DNA from: DAITPV01 sp050692555
GTDB lineage: Bacteria; Actinomycetota; UBA4738; CALAEC01
Reading direction: 5' to 3'
Assembly (NCBI GenBank): GCA_050692555.1
Contig: JBOGVS010000040.1
Span: 1-25,619 of the forward strand
Length of the DNA: 25,619 nt
Positions 13,645 to 21,924 of this stretch are shown piece by piece (position 1 is the stretch's first letter; each line of letters starts with the position of its first letter). Position numbers and translations under genes: made by a program. The notes beneath the pieces were generated by a model that saw nothing but the letters and a program-made list of their open reading frames with translations, did not search any database and was not told the DNA's origin.

Positions 13645-14727
13645 ATGAGAGACGAACCATTTGGAGGACTCGAAAGGCACCGTCAGCAGTTCCGCGTCAC
13701 CTGGCAGGTGGGTGGAGAGCGCTTCCGGCGATCCTTCTACCGCCGAGCTGAAGCGGAGCGCTTTCTCGTGCAGCTCCGCAGAGAGAAGCAGGGAGACTCA
13801 TGGCGGTCCAACCGGACCAAGGGCTCCCTGACCGTCGCTCAGGTCGTGGACAACTGGTACCGAGGCCACCGGCGAAATCTCTCGTCCGGGACCCAGCGAG
13901 ACTACGAGGGACGGATCCGCCGGGACATCGGCAGGATCGCTTCGACCGACGCGAACGCCCTGGCCCGCAACCCGCGTGACCTGGGGACCTTCTACGGAAC
14001 CCTCACACCCACGAACGCCCGGCGAGCGCACGCCATCCTTCGCCAGGCCTTCCAAGACGCCGTGAACCACGGCGAGGTGGTCCGGAATCCGTGCGACCTC
14101 GTGAGGCCCAGGCGGCCGCGGGCACCTGAGCGGCTGATCCCCTCCCCCACCGAGGTCGAGAAGATCATCGCCGCTGCCGAGGAAGAGGACCGCCTGTGGG
14201 GAATGTTCCTGAACCTCACCGCGACTCTGGGGACCCGCCGAGCCGAGACGTGCGCTCTTCGATGGGAGGACGTGGACTTCAACGGTTCGCGTGTGCACAT
14301 CCGACGAGCTCTGTGCAAGGGGGTCAACGGACCGAAGGAGCTCAAGCCTCCCAAGACGGGGCGAGAACGCACTCTCACCCTGGGCAGGGAGCTCTTCCGG
14401 CAGATCGAAGCTTTCCGCCGGACAGAAGGGTGGATCTTCGAATCCGGCAGAGACGGCCCCGGGCCCTGGCATCCGGACTGGCCCGGGCATCGGTTCCAGC
14501 GGCTGATGCGACGGCTCGACATGCCCTACACGCTGCACTCCCTGCGCCACTTCGTGGCCAGGCAGCTCCTGGCCCGCGGGCTCCCGGTTACCCAGATCGC
14601 CCAGTTCATGGGGCACAAGGATCCCTCCGTGACTCTGGACCTCTACGCCAACCACATCGTCGACGACGTGCAGCGGATGATCGGCGATGCCGCCGTCTCC
14701 GTGTTCCGCAGGCCTGACCGTCTCTAA
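13645..14727 (+). CDS. Phage/element-type tyrosine integrase
   Basis: A 360-residue site-specific recombinase, complete by length and motifs. The N-terminus (about residues 8-48, FRVTWQVGGERFRRSFYRR) resembles the arm-type DNA-binding domain of phage integrases. A core-binding SAM-like domain follows at about 62-140 (SLTVAQVVDNWYRGH). The catalytic domain (about 165-350) keeps all expected residues: R198 (TRRAE), K237 (PKTGRE), H298 and R301 (HSLRH), H324 (GHKDPS) and Y334 (DLYANH). It differs clearly from the XerD-type protein in the same window. It is transcribed towards der, and its TAA overlaps the TAG of der in the tetranucleotide CTAA. No excisionase, phage or conjugation gene is visible nearby, so this looks like a small or degraded island, or a stand-alone integrase. 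The start codon lacks a clear ribosome site; a short hairpin (13614-13629) lies 15 bases upstream. Confidence 0.93.
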   Translation: MRDEPFGGLERHRQQFRVTWQVGGERFRRSFYRRAEAERFLVQLRREKQGDSWRSNRTKGSLTVAQVVDNWYRGHRRNLSSGTQRDYEGRIRRDIGRIASTDANALARNPRDLGTFYGTLTPTNARRAHAILRQAFQDAVNHGEVVRNPCDLVRPRRPRAPERLIPSPTEVEKIIAAAEEEDRLWGMFLNLTATLGTRRAETCALRWEDVDFNGSRVHIRRALCKGVNGPKELKPPKTGRERTLTLGRELFRQIEAFRRTEGWIFESGRDGPGPWHPDWPGHRFQRLMRRLDMPYTLHSLRHFVARQLLARGLPVTQIAQFMGHKDPSVTLDLYANHIVDDVQRMIGDAAVSVFRRPDRL

Positions 14728-16034
14728 CGCCGGCGGCGGCGGAATGTGAACCGGATGGGGACGCCGTCGAACCCGAACTCGCTGCGGATCCGGTTCTCCA
14801 GGAACTTCGCATATGCGCTGGGCACCGGGCCCGCGGAGAACAACACGAACCGCGGCGGTGCGGATCCCACCTGGGAGGCGTATAGGAGACGTCCGGTCTC
14901 CCGGGGCGGCGGGTGCTCACCCTGGGCCCGCTGGATCACCCGGTTCACCTCCGAGGTCCCCACCCGCCGGGTCCAGTTCTCGTGAACCGTCAGCAACGCG
15001 CCCGGGACCTTCCCCACCCCGGCCCCGGTCCGGGCGGAGGTCCGAAGGACCGGCACCCCCGAGAACACCGACACCCGCTCCTTGATCTCCTTGAACCGTT
15101 CCGCGCGCTCGCCGGACTCCACCAGATCCCACTTGTTGGCCACCACAACCAGGCCCCGACCGGCCTCGGCCACTCGGGCGGCGATCTTTCGGTCCTCCGA
15201 GGTGACCCCCTCGTCGGCGGCCACCACCAGGGCCGCAACATGGGACCGCTCGATGGCCCGGACCGCCCTGAGGTACCCGTAGTAGGCCACCCCTTCCGCC
15301 CGGGACGGCTTCCGGAAGCCCGCGGTGTCCACGAACCGGACGGGCCGGCCATCCCACTCGACCACGGCGTCGACGGCGTCCCTGGTCGTGCCGGCCTCCT
15401 CGAATACCACCGAGCGGTCGGTGCCCACCAGCCGGTTGAACAGCGAGGACTTCCCCACGTTCGGGCGGCCCACGATGGAGAACGCCCGGCCCTCGACCTT
15501 CACCTCACCTTCAGGTTTCTCGGGTGGGAGCAGCCCGGCAATCCGATCCAGCAGCTCTCCCGCTCCTCTGCCGTGGAGGGCCGAGACCGCCACGGGCTCC
15601 CCCAGCCCCAGCCGGTTGAGCTCGGCTGCGTCCCACTCGCGGGCGGCGGAGTCCACCTTGTTGGCCACCAGGACGACCGGCGCCTGGGCCCCCCGGAGCC
15701 GGCCCGCCAGCCGGGCGTCCTCCTCCTGGATCCCCACCGAGGCGTCCACCACCAGGAGGACTACGTCGGCCGTGCTTAGGGCCCGCTCAGCCTGCTCGGT
15801 CACCAGGGTCTCCACGCCCCGGGGCCGAGACGTGTAGCCGCCCGTATCGATGGCCACGAAGGTCCTCCCCCGCCACGTCACCGGCACCTCAAGCCGGTCC
15901 CTGGTGATACCCGGCTCCCGGTCGGCGATGGCCTCTCGGGAACCCAGCAGGCGGTTCAGGAGGGTGGACTTCCCGACGTTCTGCCGTCCCACGATGGCCA
16001 CTCGTGGGCGTCCGTCGGCGGCCGCGTCAGCCAC
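14724..16034 (-). CDS. der: Ribosome-assembly GTPase Der (EngA)
   Basis: A 436-residue GTPase with two tandem G domains, needed for 50S ribosomal subunit maturation. G domain 1 (about residues 10-165) has GRQNVGKST, DTGG and NKVD. G domain 2 (about 185-350) has GRPNVGKSS, DTAG and NKWD. The C-terminal KH-like domain ends in a basic tail (FTFRRRRR). Length and order are standard. The GTG start overlaps the cmk stop by 8 bases, so it is the last gene of the xerD operon. Its TAG stop overlaps the stop of the convergent integrase by two bases, leaving no space for a conventional terminator between them. Confidence 0.97.
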   Translation of the reverse strand: MADAAADGRPRVAIVGRQNVGKSTLLNRLLGSREAIADREPGITRDRLEVPVTWRGRTFVAIDTGGYTSRPRGVETLVTEQAERALSTADVVLLVVDASVGIQEEDARLAGRLRGAQAPVVLVANKVDSAAREWDAAELNRLGLGEPVAVSALHGRGAGELLDRIAGLLPPEKPEGEVKVEGRAFSIVGRPNVGKSSLFNRLVGTDRSVVFEEAGTTRDAVDAVVEWDGRPVRFVDTAGFRKPSRAEGVAYYGYLRAVRAIERSHVAALVVAADEGVTSEDRKIAARVAEAGRGLVVVANKWDLVESGERAERFKEIKERVSVFSGVPVLRTSARTGAGVGKVPGALLTVHENWTRRVGTSEVNRVIQRAQGEHPPPRETGRLLYASQVGSAPPRFVLFSAGPVPSAYAKFLENRIRSEFGFDGVPIRFTFRRRRR

Positions 16035-16689
16035 GCTCCCCTGCCCGGAGTCGTCGCACGGCAGCCATGACCTCCTGGAAGACCTCGTCGGCCTCCTTCC
16101 CCGAGGTGTCCACGACCAGGGCGTCCTTCGCCGGGACGAACGGGTTCGTCACCGAGTCGAGCGCATCGCGCCGGGCCAGGGCCTCGGCGGTCTCCGGCGC
16201 GGCGTCCCGCTGGGCCCGCCGCCGGGCGGCCCGCTCCACGGGGTCCGCCTCCAGGAACACCTTGAGGTCCGCATCGGGGAACACCACGGTGCCGATGTCT
16301 CTGCCCTCCACGACCGCTCCCTGCGAGCCCAGCCGCCGCTGTTCCGCCCGAAGTACCTCGCGGACCTCCGGGTGGCGGGCCACCAGCGACACCACCGCCT
16401 CCACCTCCGCGGTGGCCAGGTCGTCGTCGGCGGGCCGGCCGTCGATCAGCAGGGAGGACGGCGTCCCCTTGTTGATGGAGAACCGAAGCGTTCGGGCCAG
16501 CTCCGCCAGCGCCGGCCCATCCCCGACATCGGTACCCGTGCGGAGGGCTTCCCGAGCGAGGGCTCGGTACATGGCTCCGGTATTGAGGTAGGCCAGCCCC
16601 AGAGCCTCGGCCAGCCGTCGGGCCAGGGTGCTCTTGCCCACCCCCGCGGGCCCGTCGATGGCCACCACCAGGAGACGGTCGGGCTTCAC
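16027..16689 (-). CDS. cmk: Cytidylate kinase
   Basis: A 220-residue nucleoside monophosphate kinase converting CMP or dCMP to the diphosphate with ATP. The Walker A motif GPAGVGKST is at about residues 14-22, followed by YLNTGAMYRALA (about 34-45), which contributes to CMP binding, and by GRDIGTVVFPDADLKVFL (about 149-166), typical of bacterial Cmk. The GTG start and the TGA of rluB overlap as GTGA. The cmk-der pairing is widely conserved. Together with pyrG upstream it supplies CTP and CDP pools; pyrG is probably a separate transcript. Confidence 0.97.
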   Translation of the reverse strand: MKPDRLLVVAIDGPAGVGKSTLARRLAEALGLAYLNTGAMYRALAREALRTGTDVGDGPALAELARTLRFSINKGTPSSLLIDGRPADDDLATAEVEAVVSLVARHPEVREVLRAEQRRLGSQGAVVEGRDIGTVVFPDADLKVFLEADPVERAARRRAQRDAAPETAEALARRDALDSVTNPFVPAKDALVVDTSGKEADEVFQEVMAAVRRLRAGERG

Positions 16690-17441
16690 GTGGACAGGAG
16701 GGCCCTGAGCTCCTCGGGCCGGAGCTCCCGGACCTCACCCGGACGGAGTCGCCCCAGCCGGACCGGTCCCACCCGCACCCGCACCAGCCGCTGCACCGGG
16801 AGCCCCACGGCCTCCAGCATCCTGCGAACCTCTCTCTTCCGTCCCTCGGTCATCACGATCTTCACCGCATGACGGTCTCCGGTGGAAGCGACCGCCCGGG
16901 CCGACCGCGCCTTCGCCACGCCCTCTTCCAGCCGGACTCCCCGGGCCAGGCGACCCAGCGCTTGCCGGCTCGGCTCGCCCTCCACTTCCGCGAGGTACTC
17001 CTTCTCGACACCGTACCGTGGATGCATCACCCGGTTGGCCAGCTCTCCGTCGTTGGTCAGCAACAGCAACCCCTCGGTCTCCCGGTCCAGCCGGCCCACG
17101 GGGAACACCCGGGGACCTGGTGGGTAGAACTGAGACACATCCGGCCGGCGTTGCGGGTCCCGAGCGGTGGTCACCACGCCCCGCGGCTTGTTGAGGACGA
17201 AGTACCGGAGCTCGGGATCGAGGGGGACCCGGACTCCGTCCACCACCACCAGGCTCCGCGCCGGATCCACCCGGTCGCCCAGGGTGGCCACTCGCCCGTC
17301 CACGGTGACCCGGCCCTCTCGGATGAGGTCCTCGCAGGCTCTTCGGGAACCGAGGCCCGCCCGGGCCAGCGCCTTCTGGAGGCGCTCCGGCTCAGGCGTC
17401 CTGGTCCGGGCCGTCCGCTTCGGACCCGGGGCGTCCGGCAT
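16686..17441 (-). CDS. rluB: Ribosomal pseudouridine synthase, RsuA/RluB type
   Basis: A 251-residue pseudouridine synthase. An N-terminal S4 RNA-binding domain (about residues 18-65, ERLQKALARAGLGSRRACED) is followed by the catalytic domain with the family motif GRLDRETEGLLLLTNDGE (about 117-134), where the Asp is the catalytic residue, and KREVRRM near residue 206. The product most likely isomerises a uridine in 23S rRNA (RluB) or 16S rRNA (RsuA); the scpB-rluB-cmk-der context favours RluB. The ATG start, with GGGGGAGGG just upstream, lies inside scpB, giving an overlap of 50 bases. No better start exists before the S4 domain. Confidence 0.93.
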   Translation of the reverse strand: MPDAPGPKRTARTRTPEPERLQKALARAGLGSRRACEDLIREGRVTVDGRVATLGDRVDPARSLVVVDGVRVPLDPELRYFVLNKPRGVVTTARDPQRRPDVSQFYPPGPRVFPVGRLDRETEGLLLLTNDGELANRVMHPRYGVEKEYLAEVEGEPSRQALGRLARGVRLEEGVAKARSARAVASTGDRHAVKIVMTEGRKREVRRMLEAVGLPVQRLVRVRVGPVRLGRLRPGEVRELRPEELRALLST

Positions 17442-17991
17442 CGCCCTCCCCCAGAAGTGGAGCCAGGGACGGGAGGTCCCCGACCGAGTCCAGACCCAGC
17501 CGCTCCAGGAACTCCGGCGTGGTCCCGTACAGCACCGGTCGGCCGGGGCTCTCCTCCCGGCCGACCTCGGCCAGCAGACCGCGGTCGGTCAGCGCCCGGA
17601 GCACCGCGTCCGAGTTCACCCCCCGGATCGCCGAGACCTGGTGCCGGGTCACCGGCTGCTTGTACGCCACGATGGCCATGGTCTCCAGCGCAGCCCGGGT
17701 GAGGCGTCCATGTCTCGACGACAACACGAACCGCTCCACCGCCGACGACACCTCCGGGTGGGTGGACAGCCGCCACCCACTGGCCACCCGCCGCAGGGCC
17801 AGGCCCGCGCCATCGCGTTCGTACCGAGCCGACAGCTCCTCGGCGAGCCGGTCGACGGTGGGGCGATCCGTCTCCAGCACATGCGCCAGCACCGCCGAGG
17901 ACAGCGGTTCGTCGGCCACGAACAGCACCGCCTCCAGGGCCCGGAGACGATCGTCCGGGACTGGCTCCGGGCGAATCGCGGGGTCGCTCAT
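17392..17991 (-). CDS. scpB: Segregation and condensation protein B
   Basis: A 199-residue winged-helix protein, the kite subunit of the SMC-ScpAB condensin complex that loads on the chromosome and drives segregation. Family hallmarks are LRALEAVLFVADEPLSSAVL near the N-terminus (about residues 21-40), GDGAGLALRRVASGWRLSTH-like wing segments in the middle, and the second winged helix LETMAIVAYKQPVTRHQVSA with IRGVNSD (about 121-147). I chose the ATG at 17989-17991, which overlaps the scpA stop as ATGA; a GTG three codons upstream is possible. The acidic C-terminal tail overlaps the start of rluB. Confidence 0.95.
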   Translation of the reverse strand: MSDPAIRPEPVPDDRLRALEAVLFVADEPLSSAVLAHVLETDRPTVDRLAEELSARYERDGAGLALRRVASGWRLSTHPEVSSAVERFVLSSRHGRLTRAALETMAIVAYKQPVTRHQVSAIRGVNSDAVLRALTDRGLLAEVGREESPGRPVLYGTTPEFLERLGLDSVGDLPSLAPLLGEGDAGRPGSEADGPDQDA

Positions 17992-18716
17992 CCCTCCCAC
18001 CGAACCTCGATGTCGCCGAACGTCTCGGCCTGCCGGAGCGCCACCCGTCCCTCGGCATGCAGCTCCAGCAGCGCCAGGAACCGCATCACGACCTGGATCC
18101 GCTCACGGCAATCCCGCACCAGGTCCTTGAACCGTGCGTCCTTCCGCCGGGCCATGCGGCGGCGCACCGCCTCCACGGCGTCGGCCACCGTGGCCCGGAT
18201 CGGGGTGACGTGGGTGAGGTCCACCACCGGCGGGCGGAGCAGAGAGGCCGCGGCGTCGGCCAGCGCCTCGGGGGTGACCTTCTCCATGAGGTCGGGGTAC
18301 AGCTCGGAGAACTCCTCCGCCGGACCAGCCTCCCGGGTGACGTATCGTCGCCCGAGCTCCAGCATCTCCGCCAGCATGGCCGCCATGCGCCGGAACGCCG
18401 TCAGCTCCAGGGTCCGGGCGAACGCAAGATCCGGTGACACGCCCAGCAGGTCCTCCTCGTCGAGCTCCCGGTCCTCGGGGAACAGCCGGCCGACCTTCAG
18501 CTCGAGGAGGGCGGCACAGATGGCCAGGAACCAGGTGGCCTCCTCAAGCGACCAGCCCTCCGCCTCTTCGGCCCGGGCCAGAAAGTCCTCGGTCACCCGG
18601 GCCACGGGGACGTCGCACACGTCGACCTTGCGGTCCATGATCAGCTCCGCCAGCAGGCGGAACGGCCCCTGGAAGATCGGGAGCTCGACGCCGAACTCCC
18701 CCGCCCGGGTGCTCAC
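17988..18716 (-). CDS. scpA: Segregation and condensation protein A (kleisin)
   Basis: A kleisin of about 242 residues that bridges SMC heads and binds ScpB in the condensin complex. The N-terminal strand FGVELPIFQGPFRLLAELIM is the family signature, although the usual GPLDLLL reads GPFRLLA. EATWFLAICAALLELKVGRL in the first third and RVALRQAETFGDIEV in the C-terminal winged helix also fit. I favour the GTG at 18714-18716, which has GAGGAGG at about 5 bases and begins close to the conserved domain. The alternative GTG at 18774-18776 overlaps the M50 stop as GTGA, but would add a 20-residue Gly/Pro-rich extension with a poor ribosome site. Confidence 0.93.
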   Translation of the reverse strand: MSTRAGEFGVELPIFQGPFRLLAELIMDRKVDVCDVPVARVTEDFLARAEEAEGWSLEEATWFLAICAALLELKVGRLFPEDRELDEEDLLGVSPDLAFARTLELTAFRRMAAMLAEMLELGRRYVTREAGPAEEFSELYPDLMEKVTPEALADAAASLLRPPVVDLTHVTPIRATVADAVEAVRRRMARRKDARFKDLVRDCRERIQVVMRFLALLELHAEGRVALRQAETFGDIEVRWEG

Positions 18717-18772
18717 CACGTCCTCCTCAGGCACGGTTCCGCCATGGTAGCCGGGGCCCGGAGGGCCCTCAA

Positions 18773-19414
18773 TCACCCGACCAGAACGGTGAACAGGCCC
18801 TCGACCACCGGGTTGACCAGGCCGAAGATCACCCCCGGCAGCAGGAAGAAGATCACCAGCATGAACAGGGCTCCGTACGGTTCCCAGGACCGGTAGACCT
18901 CGCGGGCCCGGGGCGGAAGGAACCGGGCCAGGACCTTGGATCCGTCCAGGGGCGGGATCGGCATGATGTTGAACACCGCCAGCAGGACGTTGAGGAACAC
19001 CCAGATCTGGAGGAAGTCGCTGATGGCTCCGGTGCCGGGCCCCACGAACCGGAGCACCAAGGCCCCGCCCACCGCCAGCACCAGGTTGGTGACCGGCCCG
19101 GCCACCGCGATCACCGTGGTGTGGGTCTCGGGGCTGCGCAGGTTGCCGGGATTGATCGGCATGGGCTTGGCGTAGCCGAAGATCGGGCTCACCCCCCGGC
19201 CGAACAGGTACGGCAGGATCAGCAGCCCCGGAAGGACCACGGTCCCGAACGGGTCCACGTGGCGGATCGGGTTCAGCGTGAGCCGGCCCATGGCCCGGGG
19301 AGTGGGATCGCCGAGGCGGTCGGCCACGACGCCGTGGGCCACCTCGTGGAACACCAGCGCCGGCACGATCGTCAGCACGATGTACAGGACGGTGAGCGGG
19401 TCAAAGTTCACCAT
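18773..19414 (-). CDS. Site-2 protease family membrane metallopeptidase (M50)
   Basis: A 213-residue integral membrane zinc metallopeptidase. The zinc motif HEVAH is at about residues 23-27 in the first helix, and the third ligand motif NIMPIPPLDG is at about 149-158. Several hydrophobic helices are seen (VIAVAGPVTNLVLAVGGALV, LFMLVIFFLLPGVIFGLVNP). Short M50 proteins of this type, without a PDZ domain, are common next to scpA in Gram-positive bacteria; substrates are unknown. It begins 18 bases after deoA with GGAGTG about 8 bases before the ATG. Confidence 0.93.
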   Translation of the reverse strand: MVNFDPLTVLYIVLTIVPALVFHEVAHGVVADRLGDPTPRAMGRLTLNPIRHVDPFGTVVLPGLLILPYLFGRGVSPIFGYAKPMPINPGNLRSPETHTTVIAVAGPVTNLVLAVGGALVLRFVGPGTGAISDFLQIWVFLNVLLAVFNIMPIPPLDGSKVLARFLPPRAREVYRSWEPYGALFMLVIFFLLPGVIFGLVNPVVEGLFTVLVG

Positions 19415-19432
19415 GCGAGAACACTCCGGCCG

Positions 19433-20752
19433 TCAGGCATCGCGCCAACGGTACACGAGGGGGGGTGGCTCAACCGCGTGATCGACCACCTCGAGCACCT
19501 CGTTGACGGCGTGCGCTGCCCTCGCCGCTGCATCGTCGTCCCGGGCGTGGACCTCCCCAACCGGCTCGCCAGCCTGCACCCGATCCCCGATCTTCACCCG
19601 CAGCACGATCCCCACCGCAGGGTCCACGGGATCGTCCTTCCGGGTGCGGCCCGCCCCCAGGGCCACGCCGGCTCGCCCCACGGCCTCGGCGTCCATCGCG
19701 GCGAGGTGGCCCGTTCGCTCCGCGGTGATCGGCGTCGCCACGGGTGCCTTCGGCAACACCCCGGCGGGATCGTCCACCACCCGGGGGTCCCCACCCTGGG
19801 CCTCCACCATCCAGCGAAAGGCCTCCGCGGCACCCCCCGAGGTCAGCGCCGAGCGGGCCCTCTTGCGGGCCTCCTCCTCTCCCATGTCGAGCAGGGCCGC
19901 CTGGGCCGCGGCGGCGAACTCCACCACCAGGTCCGTGAGCCGGCCGGTCCGCTCCCCCCGGAGGACCTCGACCGCCTCGATGACGTCCAGGGCGTTGCCC
20001 ACCGCATCGCCCAGCGGCTGGGACATGTCGGTGACCGCCGCGCGGGCCCGCCTCCCCCAGCCCTTCGCCAGCCCCACACAGGCCGAGGCCAGGGCATCGG
20101 CATCCTCCACGGTCTTCATGAACGCTCCGCTCCCCGCCTTCACGTCGAGGAGGATGAGGTCCGTCCCCACCGCCAGCTTCTTGCTCATCACGCTGGCGGC
20201 GATCAATGGCACGCTCGGGACGGTGGCGGTGGCATCGCGAAGCGCGTACAGCGCGCCGTCGGCGGGCACCAGGTCCTTTGTCTGCGCGGCCACCGCGCAC
20301 CCGATCTCCTCCACCTGGCGCTCCAGGTCCTCCGGCGACAGGTCGGTGCGGAACCCGGGGATCGACTCCAGCTTGTCCAGGGTCCCGCCGGTGTGCCCCA
20401 GCCCCCGCCCGGACAGCTTGGCCACCGCGAGGCCCAGCGACGCCGCCAGCGGTGCGAACGCCAGCGTGACCCCGTCGGCCACGCCGCCGGTGGAGTGCTT
20501 GTCCACCTTGGGTCGGGACACCCCCGCCAGCGGGATGGTCCTGCCCGACTCGACCATGGCCCTGGTCAGCGCCACGGTCTCCTCCTGGTCAAGCCCCCGG
20601 ATGAACGCGGCCATCAGGAAGGCGGCCGCCAGGTAGTCGGGGATCTCCTGCCTCGCGTAGCCCAGGACCACCGCTCGGATCTCTTCCTCTGAGAGCGCGT
20701 GCCCGTCCCGCTTCCGGGCCACGACCTCCCGGGGGTCCGGGGCCCCGGTCAC
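19433..20752 (-). CDS. deoA: Thymidine / pyrimidine-nucleoside phosphorylase
   Basis: A 439-residue type II nucleoside phosphorylase that splits thymidine, deoxyuridine or uridine with phosphate to a base and a pentose 1-phosphate. The phosphate-binding loop reads KHSTGGVADGVTLAFAPL (about residues 83-100); the usual GVGDK is changed to GVADG, while Lys and Ser are kept. LSGRGLGHTGGTLDKLES (about 113-130) is the family signature. Length is normal. Which pyrimidine nucleosides it accepts cannot be told. The GTG start overlaps the TGA of deoB as GTGA. With deoB it forms a complete route from thymidine to deoxyribose 5-phosphate. Confidence 0.94.
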   Translation of the reverse strand: MTGAPDPREVVARKRDGHALSEEEIRAVVLGYARQEIPDYLAAAFLMAAFIRGLDQEETVALTRAMVESGRTIPLAGVSRPKVDKHSTGGVADGVTLAFAPLAASLGLAVAKLSGRGLGHTGGTLDKLESIPGFRTDLSPEDLERQVEEIGCAVAAQTKDLVPADGALYALRDATATVPSVPLIAASVMSKKLAVGTDLILLDVKAGSGAFMKTVEDADALASACVGLAKGWGRRARAAVTDMSQPLGDAVGNALDVIEAVEVLRGERTGRLTDLVVEFAAAAQAALLDMGEEEARKRARSALTSGGAAEAFRWMVEAQGGDPRVVDDPAGVLPKAPVATPITAERTGHLAAMDAEAVGRAGVALGAGRTRKDDPVDPAVGIVLRVKIGDRVQAGEPVGEVHARDDDAAARAAHAVNEVLEVVDHAVEPPPLVYRWRDA

Positions 20753-21924
20753 TCCAGCCCCAGCTCCGGGGCGAAGCTGGTGCCGGCCCGGCCGTCGGCG
20801 GGAGCCCCGAACACCGAGGCCACCGTGGCTCCCAGGTCGGCGAAGGTGTCCCGCACTCCCAGGTCCACCGGCCCACGGCCGTCCAGGGCGCCGCCGGCCA
20901 CCAGCACCGGGGTGTGCTCCCGGGTGTGGTCGGTGGACTCGTCGGTGGGGTCGCAGCCATGGTCCCCGGTCAGAAACAGCAGCCCGTCACTCACGGCCCG
21001 GACCAGCTCGGGGACTCGGCGGTCGAACGCCTCCACGCAACGGGCATAACCCTCGGCGTCGTTCCGGTGGCCGTACTTCGTGTCGAAGTCGACCAGGTTG
21101 GTTACCACCAGCACAGGGTCTGCACTCGCCAGGTACTCCACCGTGAGGTCCACGCCGTGGTCGTTGGACTCCGAGTGCCGCGAGTCGGTGAGGCCTCGCT
21201 CCGCGAAGATGTCCGGGATCTTCCCCACGCCGAACACCGGCACCCCCCGATCCCGGATCGCCTCCAGGTAGGTGGGAGCGAACGGCTCCAGCGAGAAGTC
21301 TCGCCGCTCATGGGTCCGGACGAACCTCCCCGGCGGTCCCTCGAACGGCCGGGCGATCACCCGGCCCAGTCGGTGCTCCCCGTCGAGGATCCTCCTGGCC
21401 ACCCGGCACCACTCGTACAGGGTGTCCAACGGCACCACGTCCTTGTGGGCGGCGATCTGGAACACGGAGTCGGCGCTGGTGTACACGATGGGGCCCCCGG
21501 TGCGGACGTGCTCCTCCCCCAGCTTGTGGATGATCTCGGTCCCCGAAGCGGCCACGTTCCCCAGCACCTTGCGTCCGATGGCCTCCTCGAACGGCTCGAT
21601 CACCTCCGGGGGAAACCCATCGGGATAGGTGGGGAAGGGACGCTCCACGATCAGCCCGCACAGCTCCCAGTGGCCGGTCGTGGTGTCCTTGCCCGCGGAA
21701 CGCTCCCGCATCTTGCCGTGGGCCGTGCCGGGCGCCGCTTGAGGCTCGATGCCCGGGGCGTCGGTGAGGGTTCCCAACCCCAGGTCGGCCAGGTTGGGAG
21801 CGCCGATCCCTCCCACCGCCCGGGCGGTGTTGCCGATGGTGTCCGAGCCCCGGTCTCCGTAGGCATCGGCGTCCGGGGCCTCCCCGACTCCGAACGAGTC
21901 GCACACCAACAGCAGGACCTTCAC
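20749..21924 (-). CDS. deoB: Phosphopentomutase
   Basis: A 391-residue enzyme of the alkaline phosphatase superfamily that interconverts (deoxy)ribose 1-phosphate and 5-phosphate, acting after deoA. Metal-site motifs are visible: VCDSFGVGEAPDA (about residues 7-19), DTTTGHWEL near 85-93 with the phosphorylated Thr, HGVDLTVEYL near 264, and TGDHGCDPT with the HTREHTPVL segment near 325-345. I use the GTG at 21922-21924, which overlaps the xerD stop as GTGA and starts directly at the conserved strand VKVLLLV. The longer open frame upstream lies antisense-like inside xerD and has no family similarity. Confidence 0.95.
   Translation of the reverse strand: MKVLLLVCDSFGVGEAPDADAYGDRGSDTIGNTARAVGGIGAPNLADLGLGTLTDAPGIEPQAAPGTAHGKMRERSAGKDTTTGHWELCGLIVERPFPTYPDGFPPEVIEPFEEAIGRKVLGNVAASGTEIIHKLGEEHVRTGGPIVYTSADSVFQIAAHKDVVPLDTLYEWCRVARRILDGEHRLGRVIARPFEGPPGRFVRTHERRDFSLEPFAPTYLEAIRDRGVPVFGVGKIPDIFAERGLTDSRHSESNDHGVDLTVEYLASADPVLVVTNLVDFDTKYGHRNDAEGYARCVEAFDRRVPELVRAVSDGLLFLTGDHGCDPTDESTDHTREHTPVLVAGGALDGRGPVDLGVRDTFADLGATVASVFGAPADGRAGTSFAPELGLE

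Noticed and set aside
13470..13751. Plus-strand open frame between tRNA-Pro and the integrase
   Set aside because: It runs over the repeats and into the integrase gene in another frame; no ribosome site or recognisable domain. The repeated PKIL peptide only reflects the 18-base DNA repeat.
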